Source of the DNA: Rhizomucor pusillus
Taxonomy: Eukaryota; Mucoromycota; Mucoromycetes; Mucorales; Lichtheimiaceae
DNA length: 64,000 nucleotides
Assembly (NCBI GenBank): GCA_900175165.2
Contig: FWWN02000680.1
Coordinates: 1-64,000 of the forward strand
Direction: 5' to 3'
Shown here: piece by piece, positions 32,816-44,441 of the stretch
Position numbering within the stretch: position 1 is the first letter of the stretch
How the letters are laid out: every line of letters starts with the position of its first letter
The notes under the pieces: model-generated
What the model saw: only the letters and a program-made list of their open reading frames with translations
What the model was told of the DNA's origin: nothing
The model's database searches: none
Program-made: the position numbers and the translations under genes

Positions 32816-34580
32816 ATGCAACCTGAGAAGTCATCGTCGAATGGTGACCGCGACGATTTGTCACAAAAGGGAACGCCCAACCTCATTTTTCGAATATTGC
32901 AGTTGACGGTAGGTCCCGGCGCACAGTCCAGGCACACCGAAACGTTTATATCCTTACTTTAAGTGAGCTAGCTGCATCGCGTACGCGAATCGCGAGAAAC
33001 GAGGGCATACGCGCTCGCAATCATTGTATCAAATATTATCGGTATAATATTGGAGGCATTTATCGCGGTAGCACACGCAAACGCAACAAGAGATGTGTAT
33101 GCTTCTCTCGGCGACGGCGGCGGTATCCGATCTCCTTTCAGTGGGGCGACTGCGGATGACATGTACACGTACATTCTACTCAGTCTGCAGCGGCTAAAAG
33201 ATGAGAATGTGTTTTTTGTTCTTTTCCACGTTTTCCAGCTATATCTCGGTTTCGATGCAGTAAGGGCGAAAACACGCGGGAACCTTTTTTATAGAAGGAT
33301 GACCTCATGCATTTCTGGTAGATCGTCCGACAAAGCATTATCCAATTGATTGCACATACTTGCAACCAGTTCATAAGTGTCATTCTTGCCCTCGTGCAGC
33401 TTGGTGAAACGTTGAAGTGGTATCTTTTTTCGTTCCTTGATCCGATCCGGTCCTCTCGCTGCTGAGTTGAAGCTAACTTTCGTCATTCAACCCTACCAGG
33501 AGCGGTGCTGTTTCCAGTGCCGATACGCAAACGGGCGAATCGACTCCTCGCTCCGAATTTTTCACAGCATTGCGCTATGAAATTGGCCTAATAGCGAGCA
33601 TGGCTGTCTTGGCGTTGCTTTTTGTATACTTGTGTGTGAAACTGGTTCGGCAGGTAACAACGGATAAAAGGAAGCCAGCCCGTTGAGAAAACAGACGTAT
33701 GTACCAATCTCGACCTTCTCTCTCCTCTAGTTTGGTTGGAATATTTACAAGCGCTTGGGAGCCGATCCGGGTTTGCAATCCCGTTTCCGAACATGCCAAG
33801 TCTTCCTGCTGATTCTCAAATTGGATGGCTTTTTCCAACTCGTGTTCTCTATCTTTTGGCTTGTTGTTATGACGCAAGAAGGTTACCACAAGGGCACACC
33901 TGCAGCCATTGCGTGGTATGTTTTGCATCTCCTCCTGACCGTCCTCCAGTTCCCAGCACCATTCATTGCACGCCATGCACTCCTGACTGAGAAACCGCGA
34001 CCCATGATGCTTTTCATGGTGATACATATTTTGGTTGTGGTCGATTTTATTGTTGTTCTGCAACAAAGTTCGACCTCGTGGGTATTTTGGGTTTTGGCTG
34101 GTATGTTCCTCAAGCTTGCAGTTATTTGCATGGTTACTCAATGCTTCTCTCTTTATTGTCCATATATAGTCTGCTTGGCAATCCTATTATCCTTGGTAAG
34201 TCAATTGGGTGATGTGCTGAAAACTATCAAATCTAAATGTACTTCTTGTTTCGTATAGATTACAATCATCCTATCCATAATAGTAACACGTAATTTTGAC
34301 AAGGGATTGAAACCATACGGTAGCGTATTTAAGCGTCTCAATATTTATAAACTTTGCTGCGAGTCTAACAAGCTACCTTGTAGTACAACGATTGTTTGAT
34401 AAAAACTATCGGTACAGATTCAATGCAAGTGCAAACCCGACCATTATGAAACCAAATGAAAACAATGCACGGCAATCCTGGGTAATCGATGACATTGACG
34501 ACGACGACGAAGATCCAAATGCAACTCCCTTGACTCAACAACAGAACGATCCAGAATCAGCCAACCACGGTCGACGTTGA
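32816..34580 (+). CDS. UPF0658 Golgi membrane protein family, copy A
   Basis: Eight exons join in phase: 32816-32908, 32972-33259, 33322-33419, 33500-33653, 33731-34100, 34170-34195, 34259-34319 and 34384-34580, giving 428 residues. The exons encode seven or so membrane helices, among them YALAIIVSNIIGIILEAFIA, FFVLFHVFQLYLGFDA, SMAVLALLFVYLCVKLV and TIILSIIVTRNFDKGLKPYV. Conserved landmarks shared with the copy at 57024-58516 are FGWNIYKRLGAD (after helix 4) and NFDKG near the end. A hydrophilic, acidic C-terminal tail follows. UPF0658 proteins are fungal Golgi-located membrane proteins of unknown function; the name is given from remembered family features. Confidence 0.8.
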
Positions 34581-34818
34581 CAACAGCAACTAGCATTCCC
34601 TCCGCAATATATTTGTGTGCATACTCTTACTATCATCCGTACATATTTGCATTCCTTCTTTTCCTACACTCTTTTTATCACTTAAAACTTTCTCTTCTTT
34701 ATTATTACATATCCGTACATTAAATGAAAATGCTCCGATTACTTTTTCCAAATTGTACATCATGTCGGAAGCAAAAAGGGGTGGGCGGGTACGTGCTGCC
34801 TGACCTTCAATCCAATGC

Positions 34819-36753
34819 ATGTTCCTTCCGCGTGCCGTCAAAAGAAAACACGATCAGGCATCCTCAGGACATGAACCGTCTCAGAAATTACGAAATGCTT
34901 CGAAAACAGAGATCTCGAAAGTCTCCAGACCTGAAAGCTCGACGAATGAATTGCAAAGCAACTTTGTAACTTACGAAACAAAAACACCAACCGAAACAGC
35001 CATCGATGCAGCTAGAGATGCCGATGTGGAGGAAGAGGTGATCAAACTATTCTCTTCTGAACAGCGCCTTATTGTACCTGGACAAGACGAACCAGAATGT
35101 GTAATATGTGGAAAATACGGTGAATATATCAATGATGACACAGACAACGATGTCTGCAGGTAACTTGGCAAATCATCATGCTCTACATGACACTGACACT
35201 AACCCAAGTTCCTCAGTATGGAATGCAAACGGATAGATACGGACATGTATGGAAATCATGTAAAAACGACAACGCATCCACCACCAGAAGCAAAAATTGT
35301 GCACTGCTACGTAGCAAATAATGTTCACGCCAAATTAACAAATTATCAAGAAGCGCCCGATGTAGCAGACATGACTCAACAGCAGAAGAAGGCCATGATG
35401 GCCGCTTTCAACATCAAAGTCAAAGGAACGCAGATACCTAATCCTATAACTTCATTCGAGCAAAGTCGCGAAACACTCGGGCCGCAACTTACACAGAATA
35501 TTGATCAGCACGGATGGTTCATGGCCACGGCTGTCCAGAGACTAGCAGTTCCTTGTATGCTGGCTGGCAGAGATGTATACGCCATCGCACCAGTAGGTTC
35601 TGGCAAGACAGGAGCATTCGCGATCCCTATCTTAGCACACTGCCAATCTCTATCGGCCAAGCATCAGCATAAACGACGGTCAGGACCGTATGCATTGATA
35701 CTTTCACCAACTCGCGATCTATGCGTACAAATCGAGTCGACCATCAAGGATCTCGCACGCGGCCTACGGAACACACGCACAGCGTTGCTGGTTGGTAACC
35801 AGCCTATAGCGGATCAAATATACCGACTGCGGAAAGGCGTGCAGATTGTGATAGGTACTCCAGGCCGTATACTTGACATTGCAACCTATCACCCGCACAT
35901 GCTGCGACTGTGGCGAATGCACCTTGTTGTCCTCGATGAAGCTAGCGTACTCCTGGGTGCCGGATTAAACAAACAGGTCCGCCAGATCCTCGGAAAACTC
36001 TCGACCAAAATCGTACGACAGACATGCTTGTTCACGACTGCGACGAGCCAAGAGACGGAGAAACTAAGCCGTAAATTGATACAGCCTATCGAAATAAATG
36101 TGGACCAGCTGGATCTGGAAAAGGAAGAGAAAGCCGTCAAGAAGCTGCAGAAGCACACAAATATCAAGCAGACTGTTCTGTGGGTGGAGAATGCAAGCAA
36201 AAACAAGAAGCTCCTGATGATTCTTGACGACCCGAAATATTTCGTTGCACCTGTCGTTGTATTTGTGCAGAGCAGACTTGCAGCCGAATTTCTGACAAGA
36301 AGCTTAAAGAAGCGAAGACTCTCTGGACACTGGCGCGTGGTTGCCATGCATGCTGATAAGACTTTAGAGGAACGATCTGAAATAATAGAAGGGATGAACG
36401 CTCAAGAACCCGCTTGGGATGTTGTTATATCCACGGATGTTCTCGCCAGCGGTATCAACCTTTCACGCGTCAGATTGGTTATCAATTACGACATGGCTTC
36501 TTCCTTGGACAGCTACGCACGACGAATAGCGTGCGCTGCCACATCCGAATCCACGAGCAAGCCTGGGCGGAGAGGGCATGCAATTACCTTTGTCAACAAC
36601 GTAAGTCTTTTCTTATTTATGTAAATATGCCACGTTGCACTAAAGAGTCGACAGGAAGATAAACATTTGCTCGAGAAGCTTGCGAAATTGTTGGCAAACA
36701 AACCGCCAACAGATGTTACCCCGTTGCCACCCGAACTTCGACGACTCTTGTAA
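34819..36753 (+). CDS. DDX59-type zf-HIT/DEAD-box protein with degenerate helicase motifs
   Basis: Three exons, 34819-35159, 35217-36600 and 36655-36753, join to 607 residues. The start MFLPRAVKRK resembles that of animal DDX59. A zf-HIT-like zinc finger spans the first intron: CVICGKYGEY, then C at the junction and SMECKR. The RecA folds follow: Q-region ITSFEQSRETLGPQLTQNI, motif I APVGSGKT, Ia SPTRDL, Ib TPGRILD. Motif II is DEAS instead of DEAD, motif III TTAT, IV VVFVQS, V STDVLASGINLSRVRLVI. Motif VI, normally HRIGRTGR, reads RRIACAATSES. ATP hydrolysis therefore looks impaired although the P-loop lysine remains. The frame is intact over 1.8 kb, so it is not simply a pseudogene. DDX59 partners include box C/D snoRNP-related zf-HIT functions; role here unknown. 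The exon-3 acceptor could also lie at 36646. Confidence 0.85.
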
Positions 36754-36899
36754 ATTAACTGCATTGTTCTGTTCCTAGCATCCATTTACATACAGTTCCA
36801 GGCATACTTTTAAATGCTATACCATGTAAGAGCTTTTTAAGTACAGATTTGTATATACAAGTGGAAAGAGGAGAATTTAGGTATCTAATAAGCATCGAA

Positions 36900-38332
36900 T
36901 TATGGTTTCGAATGCAAAGCCGAAGAAAGTTTCCAGTAGAAAAGATTTGCCTTGTCTTTCTGGAAATCAATGTCGAACGTGAGATAAGGGGGAAGAGCTG
37001 ATATGAGAGCAGCATCTCTGTGTGGATCCAGCATAGGTCGATATTGCATCTCGTTGCTATCGTTTGATCGTTGTATGAGCTTAAATTGAATGGCTAGCAA
37101 CGGCGGATCAGCTAAAGAGTTATTTTGCAAAATATACACCAACACATACTTCCGTTCCGTCCAGTTTGGATGCAATTGAATACAGTTCCCTCCTTTGTAT
37201 CCTTTACATCCGTAATAAGTAATCCTGTCAAGTCTTCTTGCATATCCTTGATTTGTCTGTGAACACTTTCATCTGGCGGACCGGTTTGTCTTGCCAACTG
37301 AACGAGTAGCTCCTTTCTGCTTTCGAGAGCTTCGTTCTTTTCCTTCTGCAGACGTTGCACTAACATAGCAATGGAAGCACGTCAGCTTCGGCTCAAAGCC
37401 TTTTATGTACAAATTTGACAACATTTACCTGCTGATCGCAATAATCTGATTTCATTTTCTGTGTCCTCTCCATCCAACATATCCTTGCGCGAGCTTTCGG
37501 CCTTGCTTCGTTCAAGCTCTGCTTTTAATTCTTTAATTTCCTCGTCACGTTCGTCCAGCGATCTTTGGAATGCTTGCACCAATTCGTCAGATTCTGCAAT
37601 GATGTTAATACATTTGACTAGAACAACTTCCGCTGAACATCGAATTACATACTCTGCAGTCGAGTGCTAACCGCTTCTTGGAAATCTTTGTATAGTTTCT
37701 CGGCTTCAGTGTATCGCAGATCTACAAGCTGCTCATATTTTCGCTCCATATCTTCTAGCTACAATAGCAATTAGCAGCTGGCAGATTGATATCGAAACTA
37801 ATAGTCACCGACTTGGCGTTTTAGATCCCTCACTTCTGTCATGCTCACGGATGGCATTGTCCGTTCCCTCATATCTGTCATCGTCATAGATGGCATTGAA
37901 TACGGCTCAATTATTGGCTCGGGTAACGTAGAATAAGGTCTCTGACTGAAAAACTGCAATTCTTCCTTCTCCAGGTCATACAGACTTCGCTCTGGCTGAG
38001 GCTGACTATATGAACGTATCGGTTGACTTGACGAGGTGGCTGGTGCTGCTGGTGCTGCTGGTGCTGCTATGCGAGGACGTTTATATTCGTCGTTGCTGCT
38101 GTTGATAAGAGTTTGATCTGTTTTTGTTGGTCAATGTACATTTTAACACTAGGAAATATAAACTCGAGCTTTTCTACAAACCATTCGGATCCTGCGAACG
38201 TTGCTGTGAATTGGGTGGATTCGCTTTTAAATCGTGTTAACAAGTGGCAGGATGGCATAAGATTCTCTAAACACGCTTACTTCTCAGGAGCAGATCACCT
38301 TCCTCTTGCTCGTCGTCATCAAACGAAAACAT
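36900..38332 (-). CDS. PCS1: Csm1/Pcs1-like monopolin subunit
   Basis: Csm1/Pcs1 forms a V-shaped coiled-coil dimer that clamps kinetochore microtubule sites and organises rDNA. The C-terminal globular domain is clear: DMQEDLTGLLITDVKDTKEG, then FNCIQTGRNG, and in the last exon (36900-37111) LLAIQFKLIQ, YRPMLDPHRDAALISALPPY and LTFDIDFQKDKANLFYWKL. This matches the Csm1 family order (EDLTGL, NC(I/V)QTGRN, RDA.LI..LP.YL). A long predicted coiled coil (about 37690-37300: RSLDERDEEIKELKAELERS) precedes it. Upstream exons are Pro/Ala/Ser-rich with a GCTGGTGCTG repeat. The start at 38332 (MFSFDDDEQEEGDLLLR) is the best I can find, and an upstream exon cannot be excluded. Confidence 0.82.
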
Positions 38333-39228
38333 CCCGGGCCTCGCCTTTAACGCTTCTTGTACGGCTCTTCCCTATTTCGTAAGCCATTTAGAAGCGCATT
38401 GTACTGGGAAGAACGACGCGTGCTTACTCTGTGCATTGAGGATCGGTCGTGTATTAAACTGCGTAGCGGAATAATTCAGCAAAGCGCGTTCTTGCTTTTT
38501 TCAAGTCTCCCACCACCACTGTTCGCCTGATATGCCACCAGATTATGCAAACTTCGCAATCAACATAATGCGCTTCCGCCTAGTTTCTCATTATAGGCTT
38601 ATTTAGATGACACATTTATATCTTGCACTTTATAGAAAAAGGCCTTTTTCCATGTTTGATATATTACCTGCACTTCGTACACACAAAATGGAACTATGAC
38701 CATCAAGATGAGATCAGTTGACATTAAATAGGTGTGTATCTTCGAGCGGTTGTGTACTTCAATGCATTGCTTCGCCTCGTAATTAGAACGGTCATATCTT
38801 TCTGATTCGCTGGCACATGAGTGATATACGCCCAAACAAGCTCGATAGCATATTCGGTATACACTTTTCGTCGGGAAACAGGAGCTCTGAAGTAAGCGTA
38901 GCTTAATTCCAGTGAATAGTCTAGCAGTGTGCTGCACGGGATGTGTGGGATATTTTGCCTAATGGAGCGAAGAGGCTTGATAAAATACAATATGCGTAAG
39001 TCAGATAAAGTAGCTGAAAATGGAACTCGCTGTTACCTCAAGTCAATGCAAGCTCAGTTCGTTCCAAGAGCTGTACGACGACAATCACCCAAGCAGGAAG
39101 CTTGCAGCAACTGTTGTCTTGAGCCAATCGCGGAGTTGATGGGACGTGCAAAGCTTCCAAGGGATTCTTTCCCACTATTACTCACCTCTTTTCTTTTTCC
39201 CTCGTCAGCTTTTGACACGGACGCTGAA
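38333..39228. other. Divergent intergenic region
   Basis: 896 bp between the monopolin-like gene and the hydrolase gene, transcribed away from each other. AT-rich with no repeat or RNA gene. Minus-strand open frames at 38599-38990 have no domain. An upstream continuation of the hydrolase frame to 38929 exists but looks non-coding. Confidence 0.45.
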
Positions 39229-40835
39229 ATGGCGTGGTTTGACTCTCGAACGCTTTTTGTCTCGGCGTCTTTGTTTTGTCTGCCTCTGCTTGTAGTTTGC
39301 GCCATTTTGTGTCTGCCCATTTTGGCATTTGCAACAGGTAATGCCAACACAAAACTTATACAATTGACAAGTGAATTCTCACTGTATATTTATCCATGAT
39401 AGTTGGCCTATATTTGTTAGCGTGGACAATCTATCTATTGTGGGCACAGACAGACGCTAAATTTAATCTACCGTACAACCCCACTCGAGTCATCAAAATT
39501 AACATTGCGTTTCTCGGCTTGATTACCGGCTGGATCAGCGAAATACCCTTGGTCATCACTTACTTTCATTGGCGTTACTGGGTTGTCAGAAATTATTTCC
39601 ACAAATTTGTAAGGTGCGTGTGTATGTGTCATCGTTACGTCGAAGAATATCTCTGACATAGATGCATGAATGTAGCCGAAATATCGCCTACTCTGACGCA
39701 CATCCGCTTTGCCGACTTGATGTATACAAGTCTAAAAATTCTGGACAGTTATCGCCTATCATTGTATTCATTTACGGCGGCTCGTGGTCCTCTGGCAACA
39801 AGTACATGTATACACCGTTGGCAAACACTTTGCGCGAGCTAGGTTACACCGTGGTCGTACCTGATTATCGAAAGTACCCGTTGGTCAAGATAGAACCTAT
39901 TTACGACGATGTACGCCGTGCAATCAAGTGGGCTTTTGAACACGGTCGTGAACATGGAGGCGATCCAAACTCTATTTATGTCATGGTAAGAACTCCTTAA
40001 CATCTTTTGCGATGTTTCAAGCTAACATATATATTTTGCAACAGGGTCACAGCGCTGGTGCTCAGCTTGCTACGTACGTTGTCTTGAAGGATGTCATTGC
40101 AAAAGCCAAATACACCAAGACAGGAGGTTTGAATGTCAGAGAAAACGGATCTCTGGCCAAGCATAACCCGACAGATGGAGTTAGCGCCACTGGAACCGTC
40201 ATGCGCCATCTTGCATCTCAAAAAGCAAACACAGATGGGTTATCATATGACTTTCTCCCACAAATTGAAGGTTTATTGCTGTAAGTACTACACTGTGTCA
40301 ACAACACTCTGCCGCTGGGATCCTAAACACGAATTTTTTTGACAATAGCATGGCTGGTGTCTATTCGATTGAGAAGCATCTAGAGCACGAAAAATATCGC
40401 GGCGTGGAGAAAGTATCCGCAATGGCCCGAGTAATGGGCAGTACGAAACACGGTTACGAAGCCAACTCGCCCATTGATCTTGTGCGAGCAAACAAAGAGC
40501 TGTTTGAATCTGCTGAGAGCATTGTTGACTTTTTACCTCGAATCATGTTTATCCACGGCGAGAAGGATGCGGTTGTGCCGATGGAGCAGTCCGTCGATAT
40601 GTACAACATGCTTGGTCAAGTGCTTCCGCCCGAACGACGCGACGACGTGGACGTTTCGATGCGACTGTACAAACGCTTGAACCACGCTCAATGTGTAACT
40701 GCGCTGATGCCGAGCTTCATCAAGACAGACCGCGTGCACAAATCGCTTATCCGAGACCTTACGGATTTCATCGGCGTATCAGCTGCTGCACTGCCGTCAT
40801 CATCATCATCGGCAGCAGAGCTACAATCACAATAA
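39229..40835 (+). CDS. Membrane-anchored alpha/beta hydrolase, carboxylesterase/isoprenylcysteine methylesterase-like
   Basis: Exons 39229-39337, 39403-39613, 39676-39985, 40045-40280 and 40349-40835 join in phase to 450 residues. Three N-terminal hydrophobic segments (LLVVCAILCLPILAFATG, VGLYLLAWTIYLLWAQ, INIAFLGLITGWISEIPLVI) anchor the enzyme. The hydrolase core has IVFIYGGSWSSGNKYMY (oxyanion-hole region, with YGG where many relatives have HGG), YTVVVPDYRKYP, and the nucleophile elbow GHSAGAQLA placed exactly at the start of exon 4. The acid is probably Asp in IHGEKDAVVPMEQ and the base His in RLNHAQC. The arrangement resembles plant isoprenylcysteine methylesterases and kynurenine-formamidase-like esterases; the substrate is unknown. 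The gene converges with the SAP-domain gene, 151 bp away. Confidence 0.88.
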
Positions 40836-40986
40836 AATTTTGTCTTGCACCCACCTGCAGCATTCCCCGAAGATTCCCTCCCACATTCCTTATCCAGCAT
40901 AAACTTTGTATATATGAATAAAACATTTTTGGATCTATTATACATTATATTGCAAAGAGAAAGAATGGAAAAGTAAAGATTTGACA

Positions 40987-42009
40987 TTAAGATACTCCAC
41001 CAAGGATATCTACTAGTTTTTTGAAACCTTCTTCGCCGCCAGTTACCCAGACGGCTAAGCTTGATGCAACCGCGACGTTGATTACACGGTCTCTGGCGGA
41101 GGAGGAGGAAGAGGACGTTGCATTTTGAGTACTATCCGGGTCAGAATTAGTGGTGGTGGTGGTAGTACTTTTGTTTTGATGAGTTGAAGAGGACGAGCTG
41201 GGTCGCGAAGCCGGAGGAGCAGTCGTTGAATCGACTGTTTCCTTTGGTTCCACTGCAGGCCGCACAGCAGAGAAAATTGCATCCTGTATATCGGCAGAGC
41301 CGGGCTCTCGCTCGCCCGTAACCTCAAATTCCGGCTGCAGCATGCTATCGACTCGAGCGTCGGATGCTTTAAAGGTATCTCGTTTTCTGGTTGCGCGATT
41401 CAGTGTCTTTTGCTCAAAGGCCTTGACCCATTCGACATCCATGTCTTCGGGTGCATCGGCCATGGAATTATCAGCAACAGCCCACTGCTGCTGCTGCTGT
41501 TCTTCCTTTGGTGTTGTCGACTCGGAGGCTTGACCTGTCACGCCGCGTCGGTTGCCAGGAAAGAAGGATCCAGCACGCCGATCTCTTGTCCGTCGCTGGT
41601 TCGCCTTGAGTTCAAAGGCTTCGATCCAATTGGCAGCCTCCAGCTCGTTTTCATGCGAGTGCCGAGAGGTTATACCCGTTCTTCCGGTGACTTCATCTTG
41701 TATTTCCCTTGTCATTTCTCTCTCTACGGTATCGTTCCCTGCTACATGTGCATGGCTTGCTTCTGTAGCCTCGAACTCTTCAACCTTTTGCTGCCATTCC
41801 CGTTCCTTTGGGTGATTGAGCAACCTTGCAATGAGTTGAGCCTTTGTGCCTTCAGTGTTGAGATTATGTTCTCTGGCGAGACTTTCCAGCTGGGCTTTGC
41901 GCAGCCTCTTTAAACTGGCATTGGTCCACGATACTGGTTGAGCAGCTGTGTAGAATCGATGTTGAGTGATAGGGCAGGAGGCTTTAAAGTTGCGAAATAT
42001 AAAATTCAT
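40987..42009 (-). CDS. SAP-domain mitochondrial protein (Aim34-like)
   Basis: Single exon, 340 residues. The N-terminus MNFIFRNFKASCPITQHRFY is basic and amphipathic, a mitochondrial presequence pattern. A SAP domain follows at about residues 31-62: LKRLRKAQLESLAREHNLNT then EGTKAQLIARLLNH. The middle is Glu/Gln/Arg-rich with two short repeats, EAANWIEAFELKANQRRTRD and VEWVKAFEQKTLNRATRKRD, each a tryptophan-alanine-phenylalanine helix followed by basic residues. After a Ser/Thr-rich linker comes one hydrophobic segment (VINVAVASSLAVWVTGGEEG) near the end. Yeast Aim34 has the same order: presequence, SAP domain, C-terminal membrane segment. Function there is poorly known. The start at 42009 is preferred over the upstream ATG at 42099 because it leads directly into the presequence. 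Confidence 0.75.
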   Translation of the reverse strand: MNFIFRNFKASCPITQHRFYTAAQPVSWTNASLKRLRKAQLESLAREHNLNTEGTKAQLIARLLNHPKEREWQQKVEEFEATEASHAHVAGNDTVEREMTREIQDEVTGRTGITSRHSHENELEAANWIEAFELKANQRRTRDRRAGSFFPGNRRGVTGQASESTTPKEEQQQQQWAVADNSMADAPEDMDVEWVKAFEQKTLNRATRKRDTFKASDARVDSMLQPEFEVTGEREPGSADIQDAIFSAVRPAVEPKETVDSTTAPPASRPSSSSSTHQNKSTTTTTTNSDPDSTQNATSSSSSSARDRVINVAVASSLAVWVTGGEEGFKKLVDILGGVS

Positions 42010-42247
42010 GCGAGCGAAAAAAGAAAAAGGTAATCGCGTGGTCGGTCTGACCACACACAGACCCTTGTGGCTTTTGTATCGGCCGTGCACCCTTGACACG
42101 GGTTATGTTCTTGATGTCCCAAAAACCCAAAAAGGAATCAACCATACTCTTAAATGACAACAAATAGATATTCAGCAAAAAGTTATATGATACAAAGAGT
42201 AGACTTTCTTCTTTTTTACAATGCGTCATTTAGCAGTTCAGGCGAGG

Positions 42248-42970
42248 TTACTGCTGTCTTTTCTCGGCGTTCCTCTGCTGTTTCGTAAACGACTTGACTT
42301 GTCCTTCTGTAACTTTGCACCAAACATAGAATCCACCGAGGAAAAGCATGTGAGTGATCATGCTGGTTGTTGCAAGGGAGTATTCGAGAGACCCATCTTT
42401 GCGAGCCTGGAAAAACAAGAACGCTACTGCCGCGTGGAACACCATGAATCCAGTGGCTACAAGCAATATATTTGTAAGCACGTGATAATGGATCTATGCA
42501 ACGTTCTCTATGCGTCCTACCAAGTGCACGTTTGCATGGAAGCATATCTGGTAAATTGAACGCCAGAATGCTTGCCACTGCAGGTCCGAGAACTGCAGCG
42601 CCATAACCTCGGGCTAGAAGCACTGCAGTCGGGTCTGCGAGAGGCAGCACGGGCTCAAAGCGCTCTGGAGCGATCAGCAGACCCAGCCCGAGGAGTCCTT
42701 CCAAAGCAGCGTGCTAATGCAGAGTTGTTAAATTCGGCTAGCATGAGTACATTCATCACCATTCCAGTGGCATGCGTACAAGAGCAAAGATTAGACCGAT
42801 TCGCGACATTGCAAGCGCAATAGACTAAAAAGTGATTTGCCAACCTTTGGGGCCACGAGGAAGCGGGAAATCACCGCAATAGCAGCAGCAGCGCCGCGAT
42901 TAAAGTTCATGCTAAAACTCTCAATATCCTTAATCCATAATTCCTTGACTTGCATCTTCGATAAAGTCAT
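42248..42970 (-). CDS. Polytopic membrane protein of unknown function, 190 residues
   Basis: Four exons join in phase: 42845-42970, 42780-42824, 42521-42713 and 42248-42456. Exon 2 is only 45 nt (SIALAMSRIGLIFAL). The protein has four or five hydrophobic helices: AAAAIAVISRFLVAPK, ALEGLLGLGLLIAPERF, GYGAAVLGPAVASILAFNL, ATGFMVFHAAVAFLFFQ and ITHMLFLGGFYVWCK, with a basic C-terminal tail rich in Lys/Gln/Arg. No family was recognised. The phase agreement of all three junctions and the run of membrane helices support a real gene. The last acceptor was chosen because it is the only one that keeps the helix frame. Confidence 0.6.
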
Positions 42971-44042
42971 CGCAATTCTCCTATGCCTGCAAGGATGCAC
43001 AAACAAATGAATTTACGGAAGCTCTAGTGTCCTAATCCGGGGACCATGTTAAACCCGTTGCTTTTGAATTGTACGCCTAACGCTACAGCAAGACCGGACA
43101 TTATTGTGCAGAAGCGTCAAATAGAATCCTGGACAACCAGCTATCGAAAAGCACGGTCCGGAAGGACTTCGTCAAGACCGGGAAGATCCACAACATCAGA
43201 GTTGCAATCGAGGAGAGTGCCAGACAAAGTCATGGGAATGGCAATCTTTTGAGTATGGATACATCAACGCAACCTTTTTCTAGCATTTTACAAACAAGTT
43301 GAGAGGATTGGAACAATGCCGTGATGAACGTTCATATCATCTGATACGTTACTGAACGCAATGCATGCAGGAGAGAATTGTTCGCTTTCTAGAGATACAT
43401 ATGCGATGTTAAGATGCTTGAGTACAGGAAGAATAGATTAACCATTCACCCATCCAGATATCAACTAATTTGTTTCATTACTTTTTTCCTCCATTTCGAT
43501 TATCACTATCATTATCAAAGTCATTAAGGGGATAAGCGGGCCGTTCAATAAGCTGTCGCTGTTTTCGAGAATATGACATGTTTTTGCATTGCTAATTTCT
43601 GTCTTCTCTCAGTGTCTTCCTGAATTAAGAGGCATCCAATTTCCGGAATAAGAATGAGCTGTATAAGGATAGTTGGTGTTAAATGGGTTGCTGGCATCGG
43701 TCGTACACGTCAATCAATGCTGCTTGTTGAGCGGAGGTTACTATTCCTGCCAATTACATCACATCGTGCCGTGTTCGAGACTGTGCTACATATGTACCAC
43801 CACAATTTTCTACTTTTTTGCTACGAAATGCTTGTTATTATCCGTATGATTCAGTGTACGTTTATATGAAATTAAAAAAGCGCTCAATTCTATAGTTTTT
43901 TAAAGTACCACAAGTTACAAAAAATCCAAAAGCGCTTTTTAAACATGAGAGGGGAGCAGGATTTTTTTGCCCCTCGTGCTGGGAGCTCCCGCGACCTTCC
44001 CCGCTGACGCGCCCCACTGGGCATCGGCAGGGGACTTAAAAG

Positions 44043-44391
44043 TGTACCCGTAGTGAGCACCTCCCATTGTCTGATCCTTCGGTGGAGTCCGATACCAGCT
44101 CGACGTTGAAGCCGAGGGGGAGGTAGGCATTGGTGGGTGGGGACTGGTGGTGCCGCCTCCTCGCGGTGGTCCCTGGATATATCGTTGGCAACAACGTGAA
44201 CTAAACGGCACCACTCTTTTTTTTTATAAACAAATGAAAATGAATATTTTGAATAAACACAACTCTTGTAAACGTTCTTTACTTTGCTGTTGCATTACTT
44301 TTCTATATTGTGTTGTGTAGAATGAGGATTCGTATTGCCACATCTGAAGCTCTGGAAACATCTTTGTTCAATTGACTGCCCCAGAGATTGC
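44043..44391 (+). repeat. Direct repeat, copy 1
   Basis: Starts GTACCCGTAGTGAGCACC and ends GACTGCCCCAGAGATTGC. The copy 399 bp further right is identical as far as read by eye, except at two ambiguous bases in copy 2. The first copy ends exactly at the gap and the second begins exactly after it, which points to an assembly artefact or unresolved allelic copies rather than a biological tandem. Confidence 0.9.
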
Positions 44392-44441
44392 NNNNNNNNN
44401 NNNNNNNNNNNNNNNNNNNNNNNNNNNNNNNNNNNNNNNNN
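44392..44441. other. Assembly gap (50 N)
   Basis: Fifty undetermined bases between the two copies of the 349-bp repeat. Confidence 0.99.

Noticed and set aside
43046..43252. Possible transposase helix-turn-helix (LSKSTVRKDF) in a plus-strand frame
   Set aside because: Too short, no catalytic residues, no terminal repeats.
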